The notes beneath the pieces are model-generated. The model worked only from the letters and a program-made list of their open reading frames with translations, was not told the DNA's origin and did not search any database. A program made the translations under genes and the position numbers. DNA of 64,000 bases, taken from positions 1,601,001 to 1,665,000 of the forward strand of contig JAJTWR010000314.1 in the NCBI GenBank assembly GCA_021613335.1, read 5' to 3'. Below, one piece after another: positions 33,400 to 42,905 of this stretch. Numbering within the stretch: the stretch's first letter is position 1; the number at the start of each line of letters is the position of its first letter. This DNA comes from Whitmania pigra (taxonomy: Eukaryota; Annelida; Clitellata; Hirudinida; Haemopidae).

Positions 33400-36310
33400 T
33401 TACACGCGTGTTATGTTCGATTTTACTTACCACGCACCCCCTATGCGTGCTATAATCGTATGCGTGTTATGCTAGATTAAATTTACATGAATTTGATTTG
33501 CGACCAACAAAAAATAAAATCATTTAAATGATAACACAGACTGTTGATTGTTTTTAGACTATATTTTTAATTTTAAATAGTTTATAATTGATTTGGCGTT
33601 AGTGCATTGCATACAGATCTTTCGATATGTGCTTACAGAAGCCTGTGACAAAACATTCACGTTAATCATTGCATTGTCCAGCTCTCGAATTTATGAATTT
33701 AATTGAATTTAACATAAATTAATTGAGGGTAACTATAGGAAACTTGTAGGGTGTTGTACTATTTTATGAATTTGCATCATAATTTTTCAACTCTTTATTA
33801 CTCATAATTATAATTGAAGCTAATGTTTTCAGTTTATGTGACAATGTTTTTTTCAGCACTGGTGGTTCAGACAGTTTTGGTTGGTGCTGTTTAATCTTTT
33901 AATAGTCAAACATCACATGCATGGACTTATTGTAGCAAATGTCTTCAATCTCTTAATGGTCTTGCTATAAAAACTCTTTGAACACTTCTCAAAAGCATGG
34001 AACAAAATAGATACAATCTTGGTAATAATGTCAGTTATCAGTCTTTTTCAGTCTTTATTGGAAATCAAAATGGAAGTCTTAGCCCATTCTCTTGGAACTC
34101 ATCATGAAGATTCAAATTGGTAATTGTAATGAATTACCACCACTGCTTTGGCTTTTTCTGGTGATGAGTCACTTGATTTTCTACATTGCTATAAGAGAAA
34201 ATCATGAAACCCATTGGATGGTATAAATTATATGCAGCTTTTGGCCACACTTTTATGTTATAGTTGATGCACTGTTTGAATCTCAACAATGCCATACCTT
34301 CACAGTGAAGACGTGTCCCAGAGCATGGTACAAATGCGTAACTTCAGTATTTGCTTCAAGATTTGATCTCAATTTATTTAAAAAAAAACCTTGTTTCTTT
34401 CAATGCAATTATAAAGGTTATTGTACATAAGCTGTATTTCATGCTCAGATCAATGATCCGTTTATGGTTCTTGAAAGGGAGACTTTAACCTTGAAATCTC
34501 ATGAAATTTCATGTTATAATTGATGTACGGTTTGGACCTCAACAATGCTATACTTTCCATTGAAGCTGTGTCTCACAGCATGATGCATCTGATTTACTTC
34601 ATCATCTACTCCAAGAATTGATCTCAAATATTCAAAAATGTTTCTTAAGATTTGTACATTTAAAATATGTGATTTACATATTTAGGGAATTATGGGACAC
34701 AAAGACTTGTTAAGCGGACTCTTTGCAGCGTGGAATTGGTTAACGAGTTCGTTACCGTCCTTTGAAGTATTGCTTCACTTTTGTCTTACAAATTATTATG
34801 CGTAAACAATATGCATTCCAAAGTAGGAAGTTGATGCAAATCTTAAGATAAAAATAGTTTCGAGGAAGAATTGAAGAGAGAACGCAATATCGAAGCGACT
34901 CGTGACCAATTTTGGTCAATTGCAGCGAGCTCATGAATCGTTAACCAGTTCTTTGAAGTTTTTAAACAATTTATTAACAGACATTCAAAAAATCAATCAT
35001 AAGACCAATAATTATTCCTCATCATCAGTTAAGCCTTCAAATCCGTCAAAAGTCGAACAGTCTTCATATTCATTTTCGGCTCTTGCCGGATCGCAGGCTA
35101 GTTCAAAGTCCGGGTGGTTACTCCTTTCTTGTAGGCTTAATGTCAGCATTTCTAAAGCCACTCAGAATCAAATCAGGAGACACTTTGTCCTATGCTCATG
35201 CAACCCATGTGCATACCTCGGAATACAAGGCCTTCCTGTCTCGTCCAGACGGTGTGTGAGTGTATGTGCCATTCTGCATCCATTCCTCCCTCTCAGATCT
35301 GTCAATTTCTCAACGATTTGTAGTTGCAGTTTGGATGATAGACCACCCGGGATGATTGCAATGTGACATCCGCTTAAGTTGAGCATCTTCTTAACTGACT
35401 CCTCTTTACGAGCAGTCATTGCATTTATGATCAACCGCGAGCTCTTTGAAAAGAATCCCCTCTTTTGAGAACATTTCTGAATCCAGAGCTTCATGCTGAA
35501 AATTTTTCGCATTGTCTCTTGAAAATCAATATTGGTTTTGACTTGGTGCCAGCCGCAGAGCATCCAAGTATGACTGTGAAACATGTCCGTTCGTAACCAC
35601 TTGTTGTTATTGCCACAGTTCTGGCGCCAGATGCTTTCACTAGCGGGAGTGTCAAAACCTATCTCTTTCTTTGTTCCAAGACCCATAGCTTTAGATCAGA
35701 CTCTAACTTTGGCCATTTCGCATTTTGGCCAAGGCATGCACGTTTTCTCAGGTTCAGTTTATCAAGCAATCATTCCTTCTTTCTCCATTCGCGAACCGAC
35801 ACTTCATTAACGTTGAACTCTCGAGCAGCTGCTCTGTTACCTTTGTCTTTTGCTCTAGAAATGACTTGAAGCTTGTAGGCAACAGTGTACGAGTTACGTT
35901 TATCAGCCACTTTCTTAACGACGTCGATATTTCAATCTATTTATTTATTTGATTATAGTCCGTTGCATGACTAAGATGATTTTGACTTATATTTCAATCA
36001 AGAGCACTTCTATCTATATATCACTGTATTTATCACTTCAAGCATCGGCCGCTCAGCCAACGGAAGATTTTTTTACAACTTTTATATTTGATTGTTTTAT
36101 ATATTAGAAACTGCTTCAATTTAATATTTTAATATATATAATTTTAATTTAAATGTTAAATTATTTTAGCCAAAAAAAGGCGTCTATTGGTGCGTGTTAT
36201 AATCGTTTGCGTGTTTTAAAAGTGATTTTTTACATAAATTGGAAAAATTGCTTGTTATATTCGTCCGCGTGTTAAATTCGTCTGCGTGTTTATTTCGTGA
36301 AAATACGGTA
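33400..36310 (-). mobile_element. Degenerate pogo/Tigger-like DNA transposon region
   Basis: Both ends carry 'gcgtgttataatcg'-type motifs (33445-33470 and 36192-36300), and the right edge ends 'aaatacggta', a pattern seen at ends of invertebrate pogo-type elements. Between them lies a broken minus-strand transposase (35168-35920). The ends are in the same orientation rather than inverted. Boundaries are approximate. The stretch 33480-34900 shows no recognisable frame. Confidence 0.6.
35168..35920 (-). pseudogene. pogo/Tigger-like transposase remnant
   Basis: The N-terminal psq/CENP-B-type helix-turn-helix is recognisable: 'YKLQVISRAKDKGNRAAARE' then 'NVNEVSVREWRKKE', followed at once by a TGA. 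A downstream piece matches the DDE domain: 'SVKKML..SGCHIAIIPGGLSSKLQ', like the IPGGLTS.LQPLD motif of pogo transposases. Frames shift between the pieces. Not functional. Confidence 0.78.
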
Positions 36311-36567
36311 ATAATTTAGGAATTAAAATAATTAAATGCAAGCTGTCATTCTTAACGTTGTTGTTGTTGTCCTTAACAATAGATGGATCGATGCCCTTCA
36401 GAAGGCCATGAGTTTGACTGACATTTTTTGTTTGAATTGGTAAAAGAATTAATAATTTAAGAATTTAAATAATTAAATGCAAGCTGTCATTCTTAACATT
36501 GTTGTTGTTGTTGTCCTTAACAACAGATGGATCGATGCCCTTCAGAATGCCATGAGTTTGACTGACA
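36310..36567. repeat. Imperfect tandem duplication, unit ~141 bp
   Basis: 'aataatttaggaatt...' at 36310 repeats from 36451. Each unit includes 'ttgttgttgtccttaacaa' and 'atggatcgatgcccttcag'. Function unknown. Confidence 0.85.
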
Positions 36568-37199
36568 AAATGGTTGCAGTTACATCTTCGTTATTATTAT
36601 TTTTTTTTTTGGTTTATGAGTTTATTGAATCAAACATATATATATATATATACAGAAAAAAAAAACAAAAAGCGAAAGCAAATAAATTCAAATAAACCCA
36701 CAGGACCAGCCTTAAGGAAGAACACGCTTCCGCTGAAAGTAGTTATATACAAAATCATAAGCTATGCACTTATAATGATAATAATGATAATGAATGATAA
36801 TATTATAATAATAATATTCCGCGCAATAAATATTGTTTACACAACAATTTGAATAGTGTATAAAGTAATTTGAAAGGGCATGTGCTTCACTGAGTTAGGT
36901 CCTTAATATATGAATGTATGGAGGAATTGAATTGAGAATAATTTAAGTATGGATTTGGAAAAAGACGGACTACATTCATGTGTATTACGTAGAAAGCATG
37001 AAGGATTGTTGTAGTTATTGCTTGATATGAAAAAACAAGAGAATATTTTGAGAAGAGAATTGAAAACGTAGGAAAACATGAAAAGAACTTTTTGAAAATT
37101 ATGAATTTGTGATATATTTAACAGACTATTGTTGGAGAAGACAGAAGCAGTTGATGATGAGGGTGATAATGAGAAAATTTTCGTACAATACGTTTTTGC
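36568..37199. other. AT-rich stretch with T-run and (TA)n; no gene
   Basis: Contains a poly-T run (36597), (TA)n near 36640, and an A-rich segment to 36715 found in reverse complement at 58450-58545. From 36720 to 37199 nothing is recognised. Confidence 0.55.
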
Positions 37200-37965
37200 C
37201 AGTGTTGCCGTAAGTACTCCAAAAATTTGCTTAAGTATAAGTACAAAGTATCTGGGGCTGAAGGTACTTATAAGTACAGGTACAAGTACGTTGTAGGCAA
37301 TGTACTTATGTACAAGTACTTCTAAGACCTTTATTGATAAGAAATAATATTCGTTATCTTCATTACAATGTTAATACAAGTATAACAGAATTTATATTTA
37401 TCAATAAAATTGTTTATTCTTCTTTAAAAGAAGCAGTGTTTCAAAATATTTGTCACAGAGTCTGTTACGCTGAGGAGTCAGTGTAAAACCAGCTTGACTG
37501 AATATTCTTTCAACAGGTGCAAATAATGGAATGGTTGTGTGGAACTTGAGAAATACATTTTTGACTGCTGTATACTTAAAAATATTATGGTGTGTAATGT
37601 TGGAAGATTGAAACCAAAATAAGCTCCAGAGTCTGTGCAATTGGTCTCATTACTTCAATCCATTCCTTCAAGAACGTGAAATTTTGAGAGCTGAACTTTG
37701 GCAGGTGCAAGCGTTCTATCACGATATTAAATTTGTCCTTAATATCATAGATGGCTCTGTAACTGTCAAATTCAGAGTTCTAACAAGTTGAGTTTGGCTT
37801 AGGTATTGTTCCCCCAAGTACAACAAACACAGCTTCAGCAGTTTTTGAACTCTGAAGTGACGCATTGCTCAAACTGGAACATTTGCCAACCACTGAACGA
37901 TACATTCGCTTGAAAGTCGTATCACTTGTCAGTGTTTTATTGGCATAAGCAAAACAAAAAATTAT
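37200..37965 (-). mobile_element. hAT transposon fragment with one TIR
   Basis: Starts CAGTGTTGCC, a hAT-type end, followed by 'aagtactt'/'aagtacaagt' subterminal repeats. It carries the C-terminal part of a transposase on the minus strand. No matching right TIR is seen; the element runs into cassette copy A near 37965. Parts of the same element occur inverted at 58080-58446. Confidence 0.8.
37401..37960 (-). pseudogene. hAT transposase C-terminal fragment
   Basis: Minus-strand pieces match hAT transposase: 'FDSYRAIYDIKDKFN', 'WIEVMRPIAQTLELI', then after a deletion/frameshift the dimerisation motif 'APVERIFSQAGFTLTPQRNR'. The segment between the last two is missing. Not functional. Confidence 0.85.
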
Positions 37966-38291
37966 TACATGCGCAAAATATCCTAGCCTCTGTCCATCAT
38001 ACAATGGAGCCTATGAGAATCATTTTCGTGTTAAAAATTATGTAGTTCCTCCCACATGAATATCAAGTCTTACAAACAGCCTAACAACAGCAACCACGTA
38101 TGTATATATAATGTGTATATATAATGTGTATATATAATGTGCAATTACAGATTCTATAGGAAAATCAATCCTAAGCTAGAAGAATTGAGAAAATAAAGCG
38201 CTTTTTTCTGCTAAATCAAAAAAATTATTTCACAATTAGTTATCACATTTTCTCTGAGGAATATTTCAAAATATAATTTAAAATTAAACCA

Positions 38292-39621
38292 ATGGAATTT
38301 TTCAAGATATTCGTGGCATTATGTTTAATTGTCACAGCATTATGTTTCCATGATTCATTTATATTTCGTAAAAGTTCAAAATGCAATGGCCAAATACGAT
38401 GTGCCGTGAACGTACCCAGTTTTACTGCAATTGGAAGCTTAATCAACTGTGCACGTCTCTGCAAATCACTGAGAAACTGCACAGGCTTCAATTATTTGGT
38501 GAACACATCGACATGCCAGCTGTTTGACATATTTCCTCTCAAGATAGCTCACCAACCAAATTGCAGTAACTACCAGGTAACTACTTCTCTATTCCAATAA
38601 TTAATTAACATGACCGCGACTTAATGTTTGTGTATTTTGCAGCCATTTTCAATACCATCAGGTAACTATGTTGACTTTTTAATATGTAATTTTCATCTTT
38701 GCTTACATATATTAGTAAAATAACCCGGTGGTCTTCAAATTAGTAAGTTAACTGACACGTTTAATGAGTACATATAAACGAGCCGAGTAGATCTGTGGGA
38801 TATTTTAATCTTATTAAATGCCAGGGAGCTTCCTCATGATTCTAGAAATAATGAATAATAAATTTAATAAAATACATTTAATTAACAAATTGAATTAATG
38901 TGCTGTCTCTAGGGTTACAATAGTACAATAATAAACAATCTGGTTTCATTTAAACAATGTATGATAAAACCAAGCAATAAATTTTTTAAATGTGTGTTTA
39001 GTCAACCTTGCACTATATGGACCAACTAGTCAAAGTTCAACATATATCGAAAGTGGCATCGCCATGTCCTCGAGGCTGGCAGTGGACGGTTTACTGAGTA
39101 CCAATGTATTAGATGGACAATGCAGTCACACGAATGATCCCGACGGAGGAGAGAACTGGTTCATGGTGGATTTGATACGATTAGTGAAAGTCTGCTATGT
39201 TCGCATTTTGACGAGAGAAACTGGTTATTGGAATTGTAGGAACACGTTCGCTTTATTTTAACCTTTTAAATAAATTTTGAATATAAATGCATCCAGCATC
39301 TTGTTATGTTTAAATTAAAACACTTTTCAACTGAAGTATGATTGCATTGAAAAAATAAAATATTTCTCTACATTCATAGTAATCAGATACAAGGACCTCA
39401 TCATCGGCATAACCAATGATTCATGGTTGGTGAAAAGACCAGTAAGAAACACGTATCCTCTGTGTGGAATCTACAAGGGACCTCTTGTTATGGCGTCTTG
39501 GATTCATATCAATTGTTCCACCAATAGTACTCCACCAGCAAGATACGTCATTGTTCAACAAACTCCCGCTAATTCGGGTTATGGGGGAAATTTGTGCCTG
39601 TGCGAAATAGAAGTTTACTGA
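38292..39621 (+). CDS. Secreted PAN/apple-like + F-type lectin-like protein, copy A
   Basis: Four exons: 38292-38576, 38643-38661 (19 nt), 39002-39235, 39380-39621, phases 0/1/1, total 259 aa. Residues 1-18 are a signal peptide ('FKIFVALCLIVTALC'). Residues ~30-95 are a Cys-rich PAN/apple-like domain ('INCARLCKSLRNCTGFNYL'). Exons 3-4 resemble the F5/8C-related F-type lectin (fucolectin) fold: 'ALYGPTSQSST', 'SRLAVDG', 'QCSHTNDP', 'NWFMVDL', 'LCLCEIEVY'. The family binds fucose or other glycans, often in innate defence, but the fucose-binding RxDCC motif is not visible, so the ligand is unknown. It converges on a minus-strand secreted-peptide exon. Copy B at 58861 is almost identical in noncoding parts but differs mainly by amino-acid changes. 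Confidence 0.8.
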
Positions 39622-39987
39622 AAGTTTTGAAACCCTAATATGAATTTCATAATATTAACGTTAAGTTAATCATTTTCTTTGCTAACTTTTTACACTATTT
39701 AATCACCCGGTAGATTTGAAATGTTTCTTATTAACATGAAGATATGCTATCTTTAAGGAATTAAATATGAATGCTTCTTTTATTTATTTGTAATTTGTTA
39801 TTTCTGTAATATCATCAAGAATCTACAATATTGTTTAAAGTGACCATTTATATTGTTTTCAATTTGAAATTAGAAATAAATCAATTTTGAGATTTCCAAT
39901 TGTTCTACTACCTTTTTCAAAGATCAAAATCAGATTGGCTATAAATATGAACAAAAACAACAAAGAAGTTGATAAATTCTATTAAAT

Positions 39988-40046
<59 letters not shown>

Positions 40047-40980
40047 GGCGTGACTACATAAATATCGGCAACAACAGCTGTGCGTACATCACACAGTGAC
40101 AGAGCAACAGTGTTGACAACAAGAGACATTCATAAGATTGCTTTTATTGATTTCATAACAAAACCAAATCCGATGTATTATTTCTTGTCACGAAACATCT
40201 GCTGTTGCTTCTGCAACGACAACAACAAAATCTGACTTGGTACATAGAAATCTAGTCTGGATGTTTAGTGGCATTGGTCACGCAAATTGAGCATAAACAA
40301 TTTTTAGTGAAAATTTCTATTTTTTTTATTGTTATTATATTTTTAATACTACTGTTATTATTTTTAGTATTATCTATATATATATAAAGCAATGATCGTA
40401 TGTTTGTTTACAAGTATATTTCTTTTACAAATTTTTGTTTCTGAACTAATTTGATTGAAACTTGAAACACTTGCTTATGTTGACAAAGGGGTCAGTTTAG
40501 TTTACTTTGCAAAACAATCGATGTATTTATTTGTTTAAAGTCCGTCGCATAATTAGGATGATTTGGACTTGATAGTTAGTTATGTAAAAATAATGATATG
40601 TATTAGTGTAATAATTTCACCCAATCTTTTTTAAAATAAAAGAAATACAGGGTAAAAGTATATTCTGATAATTATTTTTATAAAGTATAAAATTATATAA
40701 AATTTTTATAAATAAGATTAAAAGATGAAATAATGAAAATGCAGCTCACAACACTTGTCAATAAAACAGACAAAGGGAAGCTCGCACCACTTTGTAAACT
40801 GAAATTGGTTAATTTTTGAATAATTTAAAATTACATATTCAATAATAAATTGCATAGTTTATAAATTTGTTACTAGATTGCAGGAATATAGTAAGTTATT
40901 TCAAATCCAGGCAGAGCCTCAGAAACTATTTAAAAACAATGTAACTATTTTAACAAATTTTAAAACTTTTAAAACGACGT
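39622..40980. other. Intergenic between lectin A and peptide A
   Basis: Holds the lectin 3' UTR and probably later exons of the minus-strand peptide gene. A candidate minus-strand acceptor with a short open stretch lies near 40215-40200, but phase could not be settled. The (AAT)n tract is listed separately. Confidence 0.4.
39988..40044. repeat. (AAT)n microsatellite, cassette A
   Basis: Flanked left by 'aaattctattaaatt' and right by 'acggcgtgactacataaat'. The same flanks surround the tract in cassette B and, split apart, in cassette C. Confidence 0.97.
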
Positions 40981-41057
40981 CATCGCATGTTAGTAAAATT
41001 CTATCAAATTTTAGAATAATTATAATAAAAATATATAACGTGGAGAACCAATAACCA

Positions 41058-41114
41058 ACCCATGACGCACGCTAGCATCAGGATTGCAAGCAGGAAAACA
41101 CAGGCAGTCTTCAT
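41058..41114 (-). CDS. Small secreted-peptide gene, first coding exon, copy A
   Basis: Starts at an ATG at 41114 and encodes a clean signal peptide, MKTACVFLLAILMLACVMG. A donor GTTGGT follows the final ATGG (exon end 41057/41058, phase 1). A 5' noncoding exon piece is suggested by 'ttagttgtag' just upstream at about 41180. The mature part lies in later exons to the left that I could not resolve. The same exon with identical signal peptide is at 53526 and 61712. The family is not recognised; an effector or defence peptide is possible, not shown. Confidence 0.5.
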
Positions 41115-41370
41115 CTTTGGAGATGTCTGAGCGTCAGTGATGGTTGTCCTTATATTCAGTTGGCACACAATTGGACAGCCTACAACTAATAAATTGAAAT
41201 TAAATAACACATAAATATTTACGTTGCTTGGCGAATGTAAAAAAAGATGCATATCTTTGTTCACTGACATAAACAAATGACAACATTAATAATAACAAGG
41301 ATGATGAATTCGACGACGACGACGACGATGATGGTGATATTCAATAGGCACACAATGGTTACTTTACATC

Positions 41371-42100
41371 TCCACCAGCAAGATACGTCATTGTTCAACA
41401 AACTCCCGCTAATTCGGGTTATGGGGGAAATTTGTGCCTGTGCGAAATAGAAGTTTACTGAAAGTTTTGAAACCCTAATATGAATTTCATAATATTAACG
41501 TTAAGTTAATCATTTTCTTTGCTAACTTTTTACACTATTTAATCACCCGGTAGATTTGAAATGTTTCTTATTAACATGAAGATATGCTATCTTTAAGGAA
41601 TTAAATATGAATGCTTCTTTTATTTATTTGTAATTTGTTATTTCTGTAATATCATCAAGAATCTACAATATTGTTTAAAGTGATCATTTATATTGTTTTC
41701 AATTTGACATTAGAAATTAATCAATTTGGAGATTGCCAAATTTTCAACTACTTTTTTCAAAGATCAAAATCAGATTGGCTATAAGTCATTAACAAAAACA
41801 ACAAAGGAGTTGATTAATAATTTCTTGATCTTGTACTCATAAAAACATGTGTGAGCAATGATCAGTCATCCATATTTATAACCATGGTGATTTTTATCGA
41901 TATTTTATTATGTACTGAATGGAAGGATGTGTTTTTTGTTCTAACAATTTCTTACATTTGCTGGTTTCTCCAAAAAAGCAATTATTATGGTGCCGAGGAT
42001 CCTGGCAATCTTTAAGGGTACGCACGGGCATTAAATTATTATAATCAGTTGCAAGGTATATATCGGGATAAATTCTATTAAATTAAAATAATAATATTAA
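41371..42100. repeat. Cassette copy C, left part (lectin 3' tail)
   Basis: 41371-41815 repeats 39531-39975 from within lectin exon 4 through its 3' flank, including the lectin stop. A ~245 bp unrelated insertion follows (41818-42062). Then 'ataaattctattaaatt' resumes at 42065, the exact left flank of the (AAT)n tract in cassettes A and B. The matching right flank is at 52607, so the cassette is split by about 10.5 kb of elements. The lectin 5' part is absent, so no product is expected. Confidence 0.85.
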
Positions 42101-42266
42101 TATTAATAATAATAATAATGATAATGAAAATGACAATGATAATGACAATGGCAATGGCAATGGCAATGGCAATGGCAGTGGCAATGGCAATGACAATGAC
42201 AATGACAATGACAATGACAATGACAATGACAATGACAATAACAATAACAATAATAATAATAATAAG
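42080..42266. repeat. Compound AAT / CAATGG / CAATGA microsatellite
   Basis: An AAT-type start, then hexamers caatgg and caatga in runs, then aataac/aat. The three overlapping repetitive frames (IVIAIA, LSLP, CYCHCH types) are repeat artefacts. This is the left half of the tract that the R4-like element appears to have split. Confidence 0.93.
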
Positions 42267-42669
42267 GTAAAACCGTCCGAGCTGCACACAGCCTTAATGA
42301 GATGAAAAATAAGGGAGATAGCTCCACCCTATAAACAAAATTAGCTCCACCTAAAGTGATTAAAATTGATTAAAAGTAAGTGTTTTCAAATACATATTGA
42401 TGATAGAGTACTTTAAAAATAATATTAAGTTATTTAAAAAATAACATTAATAACGCCAATAAATAAATTAATTTTAAATGTCACAAATGTTTGCAAATCT
42501 ATGTTAAATGTTTTGAAGTTTATCGAGATGTCTCAAGATGTCTCTATAAATGTTGGGAATACTGTTGCTCGAAATTATTCAATGTAAACAAGAAACCTAA
42601 CTACAGCCTCACTACAAATCCTCGTTATTATTCATTACGCATCTTTGGAAAGGATGTTCCAAAAATAAC
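42267..42669. other. Unassigned sequence between microsatellite and gypsy LTR
   Basis: Includes 'aaaaccgtccgagctgcacac' trimmed into a GC-richer patch at 42270-42330, possibly 5' leader of the R4-like element. No coding evidence. Confidence 0.35.
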
Positions 42670-42905
42670 TGTTGGGTCTTTGAAACAATAACCAGTTGAA
42701 CAGAAAACTTTATTGGCGGTCAAATATTCAGGAACAGAAACTAGAACAAAATATCGCTAATGGCCAGTACGTAATATAACCAACTCGCAATCCCTATCGT
42801 ATAACAACCGTATCACTCCGTAAACTTGTAGGACTCGAACCAAACTCTAAAAACTTCCTCGCTCCCGAGGTCTGTTCTTTTTATACCCGAAATGACGTCA
42901 CAACA
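42670..42905 (-). repeat. 3' LTR of Ty3/gypsy element 1 (236 bp)
   Basis: Bounded by TGTTG...CAACA inverted ends. Read on the minus strand it contains a TATA box (ggtataaaaag near 42880) and an AATAAA near 42712, in the order expected for an LTR. The gag-pol stop overlaps its inner edge. No full matching 5' LTR was found beyond 45657; only a weak 'tgttggtttccttgaaa' match sits at 45711. Confidence 0.75.

Larger units (their letters stand above)
37965..41370. repeat. Lectin/secreted-peptide cassette, copy A
   Basis: Nearly identical to 58560-61965 in both introns and flanks. It includes the lectin gene (+), an (AAT)n tract and the secreted-peptide first exon (-). Copy A has three 'gtgtatatataat' units near 38110 where copy B has one. 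The right edge at 'ttactttacatct' jumps straight into the tail of another lectin copy (41371). Confidence 0.9.

Noticed and set aside
34902..35366. 154-codon plus-strand frame
   Set aside because: Overlaps antisense to the pogo-like transposase remnant; Ser-rich translation with no conserved feature.
39917..40129. Poly-Tyr minus-strand frame spanning the cassette microsatellite
   Set aside because: Driven by (AAT)n read on the minus strand; the same artefact recurs at 60521-60727.
42115..42250. Regular short repeats suggesting a CRISPR-like array
   Set aside because: Hexamer microsatellite without spacers, in a eukaryotic genome.
42078..42327. Three overlapping minus-strand frames (IVIVIA, LSLSLP, CYCHCH)
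   Set aside because: Translations of the caatgg/caatga repeat in three frames.
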